A model generated the notes under the pieces. That model was not told the DNA's origin. It was given only the letters and a program-made list of their open reading frames with translations, and did no database searches. 64,000 nt of DNA, taken from positions 1 to 64,000 of the forward strand of contig NZ_MDUX01000007.1 in NCBI RefSeq assembly GCF_014736495.1, in the 5' to 3' direction. Each line of letters opens with the position of its first letter. Position 1 is the stretch's first letter. Position numbers and translations under genes: made by a program. This DNA comes from Candidatus Dactylopiibacterium carminicum. Lineage in GTDB: Bacteria > Pseudomonadota > Gammaproteobacteria > Burkholderiales > Rhodocyclaceae. Positions 1 through 8,849 of the stretch are shown here, piece after piece.

Positions 1-92
1 GCGCCTTCTTGCATCTCGCATGCGCCTATATCTGGCTACTGTGAACACGCCCTAGTAGAGGCGAGGTTCACCAGCCTCGACCACTGCACAAG

Positions 93-118
93 AAAACGCC
101 CCGCTTGCGGGGCGTTTT
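93..118 (-). terminator. Rho-independent terminator
   Basis: A perfect inverted repeat (aaaacgcccc / ggggcgtttt around a short loop) ends in a T run on either strand. It lies downstream of the leftward TRAP transporter genes and can stop their transcript. It would also work for a rightward transcript entering the window. Confidence 0.8.
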
Positions 119-179
119 GCTGTCGGCCAATGCTGGGGCTTGTCTCGTTTCCAGGGAAAATTAGACTCCGATGAAACGC

Positions 180-497
180 TCAGGGCGTCACGGTCACTGT
201 CACGTAGGACGAATCCGTATCGCCACGCGCATCCGCCACCACGTAGTGGATGATCGCAGTACCGGTAAAACCGGGTGCCGGCGTGTATTTGATGACGAAC
301 TTGTCATCCATGTAGTCCTGCGCGACCTCTCCCTGCTTCTCATCAGCGATCGTCACATTGCGGAAAGAGAGCGGATCCCCCTCCTTGTCCGTATCGTTGG
401 CTAGCGCATCGATGAAGACAGCCGTATTGATCCTGGTCGTCGCCACATCGGCTACTGCCACCGGAGGATTGTTGAGTTGCCCCACCGCACGCGGCAA
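180..497 (-). pseudogene. Ig-like/cadherin-like domain fragment in frame behind dctM
   Basis: This 105-codon reading frame directly follows the dctM stop codon in the same frame and ends at TGA. From about residue 10 it resembles one bacterial Ig-like (cadherin/VCBS-type) repeat of large surface adhesins, with the typical pattern PPVAV, then LANDTDKEGDPL, then YTPAPGFTGTA. The only start is a TTG with no visible ribosome site and there is no signal peptide, so it is unlikely to be an independent gene. The first codons (LPRAVGQ) read like the natural end of a DctM protein. The segment is therefore probably a dctM tail joined by rearrangement to an adhesin fragment, separated from dctM by a premature stop. 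Confidence 0.55.
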
Positions 498-1769
498 TCA
501 CAGTGACAGGGCCGGAACGTAGGTCACCAGCATCAGCACGGAGAACAGGATCGCGAAAAACGGCAGCATGGCCTTCACGACGGCCTCGATCTTCAGCCCC
601 GACACCGCGCTGGCCACGAACAGCACCGAGCCCACCGGCGGCGTGATCAACCCCATCCCCAGATTCACCAGCATGATCATGCCGAAATGCACCGGGTGCA
701 CTCCCAGCTCGACCACCACAGGCAACAAGATGGGCGTAAGGATTAGGATCAACGGCGCCATGTCCATCAGCGTGCCCAACAGCAACAACAGCACGTTGAT
801 CGTCATCAGGATGGCGTACCGGTTGTCCGAGATGCTGGTGAAGAAGCTCGAGATCTGGCGTGGCAGATCCAGCATGGTCAGGATGTGGCCGAAAGCCCCG
901 GCAAAACCGATCAGGATCATCACGATGGTCACGGTCTTCACCGTACGGTGTACCAGAATCGGCAATTGCCTCCACTTGTAGTCCCGGTAATAAAACATCG
1001 TGACCAGAAAGCAATACACGCAGGCAATGGCAGCCGACTCGGTGGCAGTGAACCAGCCGCTCAGGATGCCTCCCATGATGATGACCACCGTAAACAGCCC
1101 GGGCAACGCATCGGCCATGATCCACAAGGCCTTCTTGACTGGAATCGGCTCGCCCTTCGGATACCCTCGCCGCTTGGCGAACCAGATGCACAGCAGCCCC
1201 AGCACGAAACTGAGCGTCAGCCCTGGCAGTATCCCGGCGACGAACAGCGCACCGATGCTGACCGTCCCGCCGGCCGCCAGCGAATAGATCACCGAATTGT
1301 GGCTGGGCGGCGTCAGGATGGCCTGCACGGAACCTGACGCGGTCACGGCAGCAGCGTAGTCACGCGGATAGCCACGCTTTTCCATCTGCGGAATCATCAC
1401 CGAGCCTACGGAAGCGGTATCCGCCACCGAGGACCCCGAAATGGCGCCGAACAACGTGGACGCCAGGATGTTGACCAGCGATAGCCCCCCGCGGATGAAA
1501 CCTACGAAGATCGAAGCAAAATTGATCAGCCGCGTGGCGATACCGCCTTCCGCCATGATCGCACCGGCAAGCACGAAAAACGGGATGGCCAACAGAGTGA
1601 ACTTGTTGACGCTGTCACCGATGCGCAGCATGACGGTGGTCATCAGAGACAGATCGCCCCCTGCCACGTAGATGCCGCCAACCATCGCGGTCAGCCCCAG
1701 CGAATACGCCACGGGAACGCCCACCACCAGCAGCGCGAAGAAGGTCACGAGAATAACGAATGCATCCAT
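498..1769 (-). CDS. dctM: TRAP transporter large permease DctM (C-terminus cut short)
   Basis: Large membrane subunit of a tripartite ATP-independent periplasmic transporter, the ion-coupled channel working with DctQ and the DctP binding protein. The 423 residues form about a dozen hydrophobic segments with family motifs such as GSSVADTASVGSVMIPQM and the ITPPVGSVLF segment near the end. The start at 1769 has an AGGAG site nine bases upstream; longer in-frame starts run into dctQ. The protein stops after YVPALSL, where homologues, including the second DctM here, continue with Trp-Leu-Pro and several residues. The stop is TGA, one base from TGG, so it looks like a nonsense change at that tryptophan. 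The lost tail is short, so function may survive. Confidence 0.9.
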   Translation of the reverse strand: MDAFVILVTFFALLVVGVPVAYSLGLTAMVGGIYVAGGDLSLMTTVMLRIGDSVNKFTLLAIPFFVLAGAIMAEGGIATRLINFASIFVGFIRGGLSLVNILASTLFGAISGSSVADTASVGSVMIPQMEKRGYPRDYAAAVTASGSVQAILTPPSHNSVIYSLAAGGTVSIGALFVAGILPGLTLSFVLGLLCIWFAKRRGYPKGEPIPVKKALWIMADALPGLFTVVIIMGGILSGWFTATESAAIACVYCFLVTMFYYRDYKWRQLPILVHRTVKTVTIVMILIGFAGAFGHILTMLDLPRQISSFFTSISDNRYAILMTINVLLLLLGTLMDMAPLILILTPILLPVVVELGVHPVHFGMIMLVNLGMGLITPPVGSVLFVASAVSGLKIEAVVKAMLPFFAILFSVLMLVTYVPALSL

Positions 1770-1788
1770 GATTGCTTGCTCCTGAGGC

Positions 1789-2337
1789 TTAGTGCTGGGC
1801 GTCGGGCTGTGGCTCCACGCCACCGCCATGGCTACCGATCATCACGATGGGCCGTCTGGCCTGGCTGCCAAACAACACCGCCTCGATGATGAACAACAGG
1901 GTCGCCGCCGACCCCAAGGGCAAGGGCAGATAGGTCCAGCTCACCTGAATGGAAGTGAAATCTGCCAGCGTCTGGCCTGTCTTCATGAAAAACAGCACGC
2001 GGTCCGTTCCGTACCAGATGACGAATACGACCAACAACGTCATCAGCATATCGACGGCACGGGCGCAGATGGACTGCAGCCTGGGCGGCAAACGGTCGGT
2101 GACCATGTTCACCGCAATGTGGGCTCCCGCACGGTACGCTGCGGCAGCACCGACAAAGGTGAAGATGATCATGCACATCAGCGCCAGCGGCTCCGGCCAG
2201 GACAGCCCGGTATGCAGAAACTTACGTGCGACGACCTGAATAGGAATGACCACGGTCATCGTGACCAGCGAAAGGCCGGCGATCCAGATGCAGGCCCAAT
2301 AGACCCCATCCATCACCTTCAGATACGCGTTCTTCAT
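1789..2337 (-). CDS. dctQ: TRAP transporter small permease DctQ
   Basis: Small membrane subunit of the TRAP transporter, bridging DctM and the binding protein. The 182-residue product has four hydrophobic segments, as usual for the family, and the typical second-helix region with WPEPLALMCMIIFTFVGAA followed by RAGAHI. The start at 2337 (MKNAYLKVMDG) follows an AGGA site; the longer open frame upstream crosses the terminator hairpin and is unlikely to be translated. It ends 19 bases before dctM on the same strand, so the two are co-transcribed. Confidence 0.9.
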   Translation of the reverse strand: MKNAYLKVMDGVYWACIWIAGLSLVTMTVVIPIQVVARKFLHTGLSWPEPLALMCMIIFTFVGAAAAYRAGAHIAVNMVTDRLPPRLQSICARAVDMLMTLLVVFVIWYGTDRVLFFMKTGQTLADFTSIQVSWTYLPLPLGSAATLLFIIEAVLFGSQARRPIVMIGSHGGGVEPQPDAQH

Positions 2338-2439
2338 CGTGTGCTTCCTTTCTTTCAGGCAAACAAGCCCCTGCACCGATCGCTGACGCGACAGCGCAGC
2401 CCAAAAAGGGGACATTCTTTGTCTTGGGGCTGTCCGGCG

Positions 2440-2469
2440 AAAAAAAAGCGGGCACGCGAACGCGCCCGC
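2440..2469 (-). terminator. Hairpin and T run between dctP and dctQ
   Basis: On the minus strand, behind the dctP stop, a GC-rich stem (GCGGGC / GCCCGC, extended by further pairs around a TTCG loop) is followed by eight T residues. It is a good intrinsic terminator. Because dctQM lie downstream without another obvious promoter, it probably acts as a partial terminator that keeps binding-protein mRNA in excess over permease mRNA. Confidence 0.8.
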
Positions 2470-2484
2470 CAGTTTTTCTGGCAG

Positions 2485-3456
2485 TTACTTCACGTCCTGG
2501 ATGCGTTTGATCAAGCCGGCATAGTCTTTGCCGTACTTGTCGCGAACAGGCTGTGTTGCCTTGAAGAAAGCTTCCTTGTCGACATCAGCGATCACCGTCA
2601 CGCCATCCTTCTTCATCTGGGCGCGTGAATCGGCCACCTTCTTGTCCCACAAGGCACGCTGCTCGAGCTGCGCCTCACGCGACAGCTTCTTGATCAGATC
2701 CTGGTCTTCCTTGGATAGGCGATTCCACTTCACCTTCGAATACACGAAGATTTCAGGCAGGATCAGGTGACCGGTGAGGTCGTAGAACTTGGCCAACGTA
2801 TGGTGGTTCTGCGTAACGTAGGTCGGCTCATTGTTCTCGGCGCCATCGACCACACCGGTCTGCAGTGCGCTGAACAGCTCACCGAAGCCTATCGAGATTC
2901 CAGAGCCGCCCATGGCGTTCATGGTTTCGATGAACAACGGATTGCCGATCATGCGGATCTTCTGGCCCGCCAGATCAGCCGGCCTGCGGATGGGTTTCTT
3001 GGTATAGAGGTTACGCGTGCCGCCATCCATCCAGCCGAGCCCCACCAGACCAGCGGAGCTGGCTGTGATCTTGTCCAAAAGCTCCTGACCGATCGGACCG
3101 TCGATGATCTTGCGCATATGCGCTTCATCGCGAAACACGAATGGCATATTAAAGACATTGACATCCGGAACCACCGGCCCTATCGGGCCAAGCGAAATAC
3201 GGATGATGTCGATGCCGCCAGCCTGGGCCTGCTCAATGACGGACTTTTCGTCACCGAGTACAGCATTCGGGAACATCTTCAGCTTCATGCGCCCCTTGGT
3301 TGACGCCTCCAGCTTCTTGCCAAGGTTTTGCATGGCAACGACATTCGGATACCCCTCGGGGTGAACATCGGCGGCTTTGAGTTCCTGCGCAACGACAGGG
3401 GTGGATGCGAACACTGCGGCTGCCAGGATTGCTGCCAGTTTTGATACTCGCATCAT
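2485..3456 (-). CDS. dctP: TRAP transporter periplasmic binding protein DctP
   Basis: Substrate-binding subunit of the TRAP system. The 323-residue protein starts with a cleavable signal peptide (MMRVSKLAAILAAAVFAS, cleavage near VVAQE). It then shows the DctP fold, including the KIRM motif near the middle whose arginine salt-bridges the substrate carboxylate, and the GAENNEP segment. It shares the opening ADVHP-x2-YP with the second DctP of the window, which sits among uronate genes, so a sugar acid ligand is plausible for both; this is inference. The start at 3456 has AGGAG seven bases upstream; the annotated frame could extend twelve codons further but without a ribosome site. Confidence 0.9.
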   Translation of the reverse strand: MMRVSKLAAILAAAVFASTPVVAQELKAADVHPEGYPNVVAMQNLGKKLEASTKGRMKLKMFPNAVLGDEKSVIEQAQAGGIDIIRISLGPIGPVVPDVNVFNMPFVFRDEAHMRKIIDGPIGQELLDKITASSAGLVGLGWMDGGTRNLYTKKPIRRPADLAGQKIRMIGNPLFIETMNAMGGSGISIGFGELFSALQTGVVDGAENNEPTYVTQNHHTLAKFYDLTGHLILPEIFVYSKVKWNRLSKEDQDLIKKLSREAQLEQRALWDKKVADSRAQMKKDGVTVIADVDKEAFFKATQPVRDKYGKDYAGLIKRIQDVK

Positions 3457-3549
3457 CGTGTGTCTCCTCGAGTGTAGCGAAAAAGCATACAAACCTGATC
3501 AAGGCCAGACGCAACGGGATCTACTGCCTGACAACGACCAGCACACATC

Positions 3550-3573
3550 CTGGAAGCCTTTCGGCCTCCAGGC
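3550..3573 (-). other. Hairpin in the gntR-dctP intergenic region
   Basis: A near-perfect inverted repeat (cctggaagcc / ggcctccagg around tttc) lies between the end of gntR and dctP. No T run follows on the minus strand, so it is only a weak terminator candidate; it may stabilise an mRNA end. Confidence 0.4.
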
Positions 3574-3600
3574 AGCGAACAAGCATGCCGCGTTTACTTT

Positions 3601-4371
3601 TCATGCAGCCCGCTCGCCATCCAAAAGGGCAGCTGACGATTCAACCGCTCTTCTGACCGGGGCCCTCGAACAGACGACGCCGGGCGTTGCCCAGATGAAA
3701 GCGCATGCCTTCCGATGCATCCAGCCTTTCTCGATCGCCGTGAGGATTTCCTTGTGTTCGATCTGTACCATTTCGCGCCAGACGCGCTCACGCTCCAGCG
3801 ATAAGTTCAGTGCCAACTTCATGCCCACACGCATCTGCTCGACGATCATGTCCAGCGCGGTCACGAAGAAAACATTCTGCGAGGCACGTGCCACCGCAAG
3901 GTGAAACTGCAGGTCGCCTTCCACGAAGCTTTCGTTGTCATCCTCGCAGCGGGCTCGCTCCATCTGCTCGAAACAACGCTGGATCTCATCTAGATCGCGC
4001 GGCGTACGCAGATCGGCGACCAACCCCGCACCGGTGGATTCGAGCGCGACACGAAAGGCAAAACAACGCTGTACGTCGGCAATGCTTTCGATGGGCGCAA
4101 AGCGTTTGATGTTGCGATCCGGGCGACGCAATACGAAGCTGCCGGATCCTCGCCGGGATGCAATCAGCCCATCCAGACGCAAGCGTGACAAGGCTTCGCG
4201 CACTGTCGGACGGGAAACACCATAACGTTCGGCCAGCTCGGTTTCGGTAGGCAGACGCCCACTCTCTGGGAACTCGCCACTGGACATCGCCTCGACGATC
4301 CCGTTGTAGACGGCATCAACCCGGTTGCCACTGCCATGCCTTACCTTGCGTTCAGCATCCGTCTGACTCAT
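3601..4371 (-). CDS. GntR-family (FCD) transcriptional regulator, frameshifted near its end
   Basis: FadR-subfamily regulator, presumably controlling the adjacent dctPQM operon. Residues about 15-80 form the winged helix-turn-helix (ELAERYGVSRPTVREALSRL), and residues about 90-220 the all-helical FCD ligand domain with FHLAVARAS. After EKG (about base 3738) the open frame continues into an untypical tail. One base is apparently missing: in the next frame the sequence reads DASEGMRFHLGNARRRLFEG and stops at 3641, the normal FCD ending, giving 243 residues. The last metal- or ligand-site histidine of FCD proteins lies in this tail (RFHLGNA), so the in-frame product probably has an impaired sensor domain. 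Either a real mutation or a sequencing error. Confidence 0.85.
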   Translation of the reverse strand: MSQTDAERKVRHGSGNRVDAVYNGIVEAMSSGEFPESGRLPTETELAERYGVSRPTVREALSRLRLDGLIASRRGSGSFVLRRPDRNIKRFAPIESIADVQRCFAFRVALESTGAGLVADLRTPRDLDEIQRCFEQMERARCEDDNESFVEGDLQFHLAVARASQNVFFVTALDMIVEQMRVGMKLALNLSLERERVWREMVQIEHKEILTAIEKGWMHRKACAFIWATPGVVCSRAPVRRAVESSAALLDGERAA

Positions 4372-4555
4372 CTCCGCCTCATTCCAATCGATTGTTAGAA
4401 CATTTTGCCTTACATGTCACCAATGTTGTCAAGCTGAGAGGCAGCCACACGGGAAATTTCCATTTAGTTTCTATTAATCAAAGAATTAGGGTAACCACCT
4501 ACTTACAGAAACGGTATTCCGAAATTCTATAAGTCAGACAACAAACTCAGCTTAT
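4372..4555. promoter_or_regulatory. AT-rich upstream region of the gntR gene
   Basis: This gap between the end of the MFS gene and gntR is clearly more AT-rich than its surroundings. It holds TGTT-AG-AACA at 4393-4402, a small inverted repeat in the size range of GntR-type operators, close in front of gntR. Self-regulation of gntR is plausible; no exact promoter can be fixed. No gene is seen. Confidence 0.3.
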
Positions 4556-5800
4556 CTACAAAGCATTTTCAGCAGGAAGATAACGCGCCGCCAGTATCCC
4601 TACGATCAGGCATGACAGCTCGATCATCAGGAACGTAGTCTGCAATCCCCAGGCGTCCGCCATCCTGCCAAGCAGGATCGTGCCAATAGGGCCTGGCAGG
4701 ATGGTCACGAAACGCATCGAAGTCACCATCCTCCCCAACAGACCATTAGGCGTCACGGCCAGGCGCAGACTCAGGTAATTGACAACATAAAGCGTACTGC
4801 CGATGCTGAACACGAACAGTGCGGCAGCAGCGGCAAGCGCCGCGTGAGGCCAATCTGCACGAGGCCACGCATAGAGCAGATAACCCAGTCCAGCCAGCAT
4901 CACGCCCACCACCAGCGTGCTGCGCATGCCATGGCGTGCAGCCAACGTCCGTGCCAACGGAGCCCCAAGCAAGCCTCCCAGTGCTCCCAGGGTATTGATC
5001 AAGCCGATGCTTGCTTCACCCAGTCCGAGATTACGTGCTGCATGCAGGACATATAAAGCTTTGAAGCCATCCGACAGGATGATCCACATCGCGACCACTC
5101 CCACCAGCCCGCGCAACATCGGCGTATGCCACACCAGCAACAGCCCCTCGCGCACCTGCGCGAGCACGGAAGCCCCCGGATGCGACTCCACCCGTTCATG
5201 CAAACGGATGCTGCCTACAAGAAAACCTGCCAGCACGAAACTGAGGACATTCAGACTCACCGCCAGAGGGGCTCCCATGAGCGCGATTAGCAATGCCGCC
5301 AGCGCCGGGCCACACACTTGCGCCACCGAACTGGCCGCGGACAGGCGGGCATTCGCATCGACCAGACGTTCGCGTCCGACCAGCAAGGTCGTCATTACCT
5401 GCGTGGCCGAACCACCCACGGCCTCGGTGGTGGAAACCACGAACCCCACCAGATACAGCAGTCCCATCGACAGGAAACCCGCCTCATGCCCCAGCGGAAC
5501 CAATGCCAGGCCGCCTGCCGCAACGAAATTGAACAGCACCGCCAGGCGCTGCTTGTTGGAGCGATCGATCCAGACACCGGCGGGCAGCCCGATGGTGATG
5601 AACGGCAATAGCTCGCAAGCGACCAGGATGCCCATCTCGGTTGCGCTGGCGTGCAGCAGATTGATCGCGGTGAGCGGCAAGGCCATCAGGGAGATGGCGG
5701 TACCGAAGGCTGAAAGCGTACTGGCGGCGAAAAGGCGCAGGAAACCAGGATCCCGCCACAAGGATTCGGCGGCGGGGTAGGAAAAGCGGGGATTCGGCAT
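4556..5800 (-). CDS. MFS exporter of the MFS_3 (EntS-like) family
   Basis: The 414-residue protein has about twelve hydrophobic segments in the arrangement of major facilitator drug or siderophore exporters. Near the N-terminus are RLFAASTLSAFGTAIS and, in the loop between helices 2 and 3, GVWIDRSNKQRL, the MFS signature with an acidic and several basic residues. The family includes the enterobactin exporter EntS and macrolide pumps, but substrate cannot be deduced. The gene is complete and divergent from proA, with a 106-base gap. No siderophore genes are nearby. Confidence 0.8.
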   Translation of the reverse strand: MPNPRFSYPAAESLWRDPGFLRLFAASTLSAFGTAISLMALPLTAINLLHASATEMGILVACELLPFITIGLPAGVWIDRSNKQRLAVLFNFVAAGGLALVPLGHEAGFLSMGLLYLVGFVVSTTEAVGGSATQVMTTLLVGRERLVDANARLSAASSVAQVCGPALAALLIALMGAPLAVSLNVLSFVLAGFLVGSIRLHERVESHPGASVLAQVREGLLLVWHTPMLRGLVGVVAMWIILSDGFKALYVLHAARNLGLGEASIGLINTLGALGGLLGAPLARTLAARHGMRSTLVVGVMLAGLGYLLYAWPRADWPHAALAAAAALFVFSIGSTLYVVNYLSLRLAVTPNGLLGRMVTSMRFVTILPGPIGTILLGRMADAWGLQTTFLMIELSCLIVGILAARYLPAENAL

Positions 5801-5906
5801 GGGGGCGCGAGTGTGACCGTGGGGTCTGGCCCGGTCAAGCGTGGCACAAAGCGACGGCGGGATGCTCTAATGCCGATCTCCCCATCTGACGTTTTTGTGT
5901 TCCCCC

Positions 5907-7184
5907 ATGGACATCACTCATTACATGCAGGCGCTCGGGCAAGGGGCGCGCCAAGCCTCTCGCCAAATGGCCGCAGCCTCCACCGCAGCCAAGAATGACG
6001 CACTGAACGCCATCGCGACCAGGATTCGCTCCCGTGCGGAGGAACTGCTTGCAGCCAATGCCCGCGATCTCGACCAGGCCCGGGCCGACGGTCTGGAACC
6101 CGCCTTGCTTGATCGCCTGACCCTGACAGCCAAAGGCATAGAATCCATGGCGACCGGGCTTGAGCAGATCGCAGCCCTGCCCGACCCCGTCGGCGAAATC
6201 AGCGACGTCAAACGCCGCCCCTCGGGGATCCAGGTCGGCCACATGCGCGTGCCACTCGGCGTCGTTGGCATCATCTACGAAGCACGACCGAACGTGACGG
6301 CGGATGCGGCCGGTCTCTGCATCAAGAGCGGCAATGCGGCGATCCTGCGAGGCGGTAAGGAAGCACTGCACTGCAACCAGGCCATTGCCGCCTGTGTGCG
6401 TGAAGGCCTCGAGCATGCAGGCCTTCCTGCAGCCGGGGTGCAAGTTGTGGAAACCACGGACCGCGCAGCCGTTGGCGCTCTGATCACCATGCCGGAATTT
6501 GTGGACGTGATCGTGCCGCGCGGCGGCAAAGGCCTGATCGCACGTATCAGCCAGGAAGCCCGAGTGCCTGTGATCAAACACCTCGACGGTAACTGCCATG
6601 TTTATCTGGATGACGCGGCAGACATCCAGAAAGCGCTGCCAATCGTGGAGAACAGCAAGACCCAACGCTATGGCACCTGCAACACGGCGGAATCGCTACT
6701 GGTGGCACGCGCACGCGCAAACGAACTGCTGCCACAGGTAGGCGCCCTGCTGGCGGCCAAGGGGGTGGAACTGCGCTGCTGCCCGGAAAGCCTCGAAATC
6801 CTTGCCGCCGGCAACATCCCCGAAGAGCTGATCCGCATGGCAGACGAATCCGATTGGCGCGAGGAATACCTCGCACCGATCATCGCCATCAGGGTGGTCG
6901 CCGGGCTGGATGAAGCCATCGACCACATCAACCGCTACAGTTCCCAGCACACCGAAGCCATCGTCACCGAGAATCACAGCCATGCAATGCGCTTCCTGCG
7001 TGAGGTCGACTCATCTTCTGTGATGGTCAATGCCTCCACCCGCTTTGCCGATGGCTTCGAATACGGACTTGGCGCGGAAATAGGAATCTCCACCGACAAG
7101 ATCCACGCTCGTGGCCCGGTCGGTCTGGAGGGGCTGACCTCGCAGAAATGGATTGTCTTCGGCAACGGAGAAGTCCGTCGTTGA
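5907..7184 (+). CDS. proA: Glutamate-5-semialdehyde dehydrogenase (gamma-glutamyl phosphate reductase)
   Basis: Second enzyme of proline biosynthesis: NADPH reduces gamma-glutamyl phosphate to glutamate-5-semialdehyde. The 425-residue length is typical. Visible signatures are [12 protein letters not shown], the [13 protein letters not shown] segment, and RYGTCNTAE with the catalytic cysteine near residue 258. The C-terminal half ends with the oligomerisation region [21 protein letters not shown]. The start at 5907 (MDITHYM) fits homologues; four further upstream codons exist without better support. There is no clear Shine-Dalgarno. proB is not adjacent. Confidence 0.95.
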   Translation: MDITHYMQALGQGARQASRQMAAASTAAKNDALNAIATRIRSRAEELLAANARDLDQARADGLEPALLDRLTLTAKGIESMATGLEQIAALPDPVGEISDVKRRPSGIQVGHMRVPLGVVGIIYEARPNVTADAAGLCIKSGNAAILRGGKEALHCNQAIAACVREGLEHAGLPAAGVQVVETTDRAAVGALITMPEFVDVIVPRGGKGLIARISQEARVPVIKHLDGNCHVYLDDAADIQKALPIVENSKTQRYGTCNTAESLLVARARANELLPQVGALLAAKGVELRCCPESLEILAAGNIPEELIRMADESDWREEYLAPIIAIRVVAGLDEAIDHINRYSSQHTEAIVTENHSHAMRFLREVDSSSVMVNASTRFADGFEYGLGAEIGISTDKIHARGPVGLEGLTSQKWIVFGNGEVRR

Positions 7185-7208
7185 AAGCCATAAGGCCCTT
7201 CTCAAGGC

Positions 7209-7237
7209 TTGAACAGCTGTAACCAAAGTCGTATAGT
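7209..7237 (+). promoter_or_regulatory. Sigma-70 promoter in the proA-ogt gap
   Basis: TTGAAC (7209-7214) and TATAGT (7232-7237) are separated by exactly 17 bases, a near-consensus pair. Transcription would start near 7244, directly in front of the hairpin-rich segment listed next. Confidence 0.65.
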
Positions 7238-7243
7238 GCGTGC

Positions 7244-7322
7244 CGGGTCTGGGCGGGGGATCCCGTCCGAACCTGACAGCATCTTGGCCGCCGATTGCGC
7301 TATGTGACCGGCGGCCTTTTCA
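7244..7322 (+). ncRNA. Candidate small RNA or ogt leader with terminator
   Basis: From the predicted start near 7244 the transcript folds a seven-pair hairpin (gggcggg / cccgtcc with a ggat loop). After a linker it reaches a second hairpin (ggccgccg / cggcggcc, 7289-7317) followed by a T run. This gives a self-contained unit of about 75-80 nt without an open frame. It could be an independent small RNA or an attenuated leader of ogt, which starts 57 bases further on. I do not recognise it as a known family. Confidence 0.45.
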
Positions 7323-7378
7323 TGCCAGTCACGACCCGCTCTATCATTCCGCATCATGCCTTCACGGAGCACCTATCC

Positions 7379-7870
7379 ATGCGTGCCCGCCCTGCCGACG
7401 GATTCACTGCCATCGTCGCCCTGCCTACCTGCCGCCTTGGCATGCGGGAATCAATCGACGGAACGATGGCAAGAGAGATCGTTTTCCTGCCACCCGAGCA
7501 TCCCCTGGTGATGACGGAATCCGCCCTGGCGAAATGCTTCGCACAGGAAATACAGCACTGGCTGAAAAACGCTCGCCATACGCCCACCATCCCCCTGGAA
7601 ATTCATGGCACGCAATTCCAGCGTCGTGTATGGCAGCTCATAGATGCAATCCCCGCGGGCCAGACACGACGCTATGGTGAGCTGGCGCAAACACTAAACA
7701 GCGCAGCTCGTGCGGTCGGACAAGCTTGCGGCTCCAATCCGTTCCCCATCCTGACGCCATGCCATCGCGTAGTCGGTCAGCGCGATGTCGGCGGCTTCGC
7801 CCACAGTCGTGAAGACTGGCTGCTGAGCACCAAACATTGGCTGCTCACACGCGAAGCCACGCTGCCATGA
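7379..7870 (+). CDS. ogt: Methylated-DNA--protein-cysteine methyltransferase
   Basis: Suicide DNA-repair enzyme that moves the alkyl group of O6-alkylguanine onto its own cysteine. The 163-residue protein has the C-terminal helix-turn-helix domain with FQRRVWQLIDAIPAGQTRRYGELA. The active site LTPCHRVVG has the cysteine near residue 128, and AVGQACGSNP carries the asparagine hinge. The start at 7379 (MRARPADG) is preceded by GGAG at nine bases; the longer frame from 7295 runs through the terminator of the upstream RNA. The stop overlaps the xerD start by four bases, so the two are coupled. Confidence 0.9.
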   Translation: MRARPADGFTAIVALPTCRLGMRESIDGTMAREIVFLPPEHPLVMTESALAKCFAQEIQHWLKNARHTPTIPLEIHGTQFQRRVWQLIDAIPAGQTRRYGELAQTLNSAARAVGQACGSNPFPILTPCHRVVGQRDVGGFAHSREDWLLSTKHWLLTREATLP

Positions 7871-8772
7871 ATATCAGCGAATCACACCTGATCGAGATCG
7901 ACAGCTTCATCGAAGAAATCTGGCTACGGGATGGCCTTGCCCGGAATTCGCTCGAAGCCTATCGCAGCGATCTGCAACAATTCTCCCGATGGCTGATCGA
8001 TCGTTCGGCCACACACCCAATTTACCAGAGCAGCCAGGAAACACTGACCGATTATCTAGCCAGTATTTCCAGAATCAACAAACCTTCCAGTCAGCGTCGC
8101 CTGCTATCCAGCCTGAGGCGCTTTTTCCGCTACCACCTTCAGAACGACAACATCAAACAGGATCCCATGCTCCACATGGGGAATCCCGGAAACCTCGAGC
8201 GTTTTCCGAAAACGCTCAGCGAGACGCAGGTGGAAGCCCTGCTGGAAGCGCCGGATTGCGCCGACACATTCGGTCTACGTGATCGCGCCATGCTGGAAAC
8301 CATTTACGCCAGCGGACTCCGGGTCTCAGAGCTGGTATCCCTGCAGATGCATGAAATGGATTTACATGCCGGCCTGCTCCGCATCACTGGCAAGGGTAGC
8401 AAGGAGCGCTTGGTCCCCCTTGGCGAATGGGCACTTGAATGGATTCAACGCTATCTTCAGGAAAGTCGCCCGCAGCTTCTCCGATTACCGGCCGATGCCG
8501 TTTTTATTACCCGATTTGGCTCCAGCATGACCCGACAGATGTTTTGGCACATCATTAAACGCCACGCTGCCAGTGCGGGAATTTCCAGCAATGCAATTTC
8601 GCCGCACACGCTGCGCCATGCCTTTGCCACCCATCTGCTCAATCACGGCGCTGATCTGCGCGCACTGCAGCTGCTACTGGGGCATGCAGATATTTCCACT
8701 ACCCAGATATATACCCACGTGGCGCAGGAACGCCTGAAGCAGATTCATTCCACACACCATCCACGTGCCTGA
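7867..8772 (+). CDS. xerD: Tyrosine recombinase XerD
   Basis: Site-specific recombinase that, with XerC, resolves chromosome dimers at dif during division. The 301 residues comprise an N-terminal SAM-like core-binding domain (about 1-95) and a catalytic domain with all key residues. These are Arg152 (SGLRVSEL), the beta-hairpin lysine in GKGSKERL, His247 and Arg250 (HTLRHAFATH), His273 (LLGHADI) and the nucleophile Tyr282 (TTQIYTH). Length and context match the housekeeping XerD rather than an integrase. It is translated from an ATG that overlaps the ogt stop. Confidence 0.93.
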   Translation: MNISESHLIEIDSFIEEIWLRDGLARNSLEAYRSDLQQFSRWLIDRSATHPIYQSSQETLTDYLASISRINKPSSQRRLLSSLRRFFRYHLQNDNIKQDPMLHMGNPGNLERFPKTLSETQVEALLEAPDCADTFGLRDRAMLETIYASGLRVSELVSLQMHEMDLHAGLLRITGKGSKERLVPLGEWALEWIQRYLQESRPQLLRLPADAVFITRFGSSMTRQMFWHIIKRHAASAGISSNAISPHTLRHAFATHLLNHGADLRALQLLLGHADISTTQIYTHVAQERLKQIHSTHHPRA

Positions 8773-8819
8773 AGAGAGACATCGACAACGTGCGCCGGAA
8801 ATCGTTCTTTTCACATTCC

Positions 8820-8849
8820 TTGGCAAATCGAATTTGCCATTCTTAAATT
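8820..8849 (+). promoter_or_regulatory. hns promoter with palindromic operator in the spacer
   Basis: TTGGCA (8820-8825) and TAAATT (8844-8849) with an 18-base spacer form a plausible sigma-70 promoter. The palindrome GGCAAAT-cga-ATTTGCC (8822-8838) overlaps the -35 box and half of the spacer, the position of a repressor site. Confidence 0.5.

Noticed and set aside
7867-8772. The tyrosine recombinase as a prophage or integrative element integrase.
   Set aside because: Length, motifs and coupling to ogt match housekeeping XerD; no phage genes or attachment repeats are nearby.
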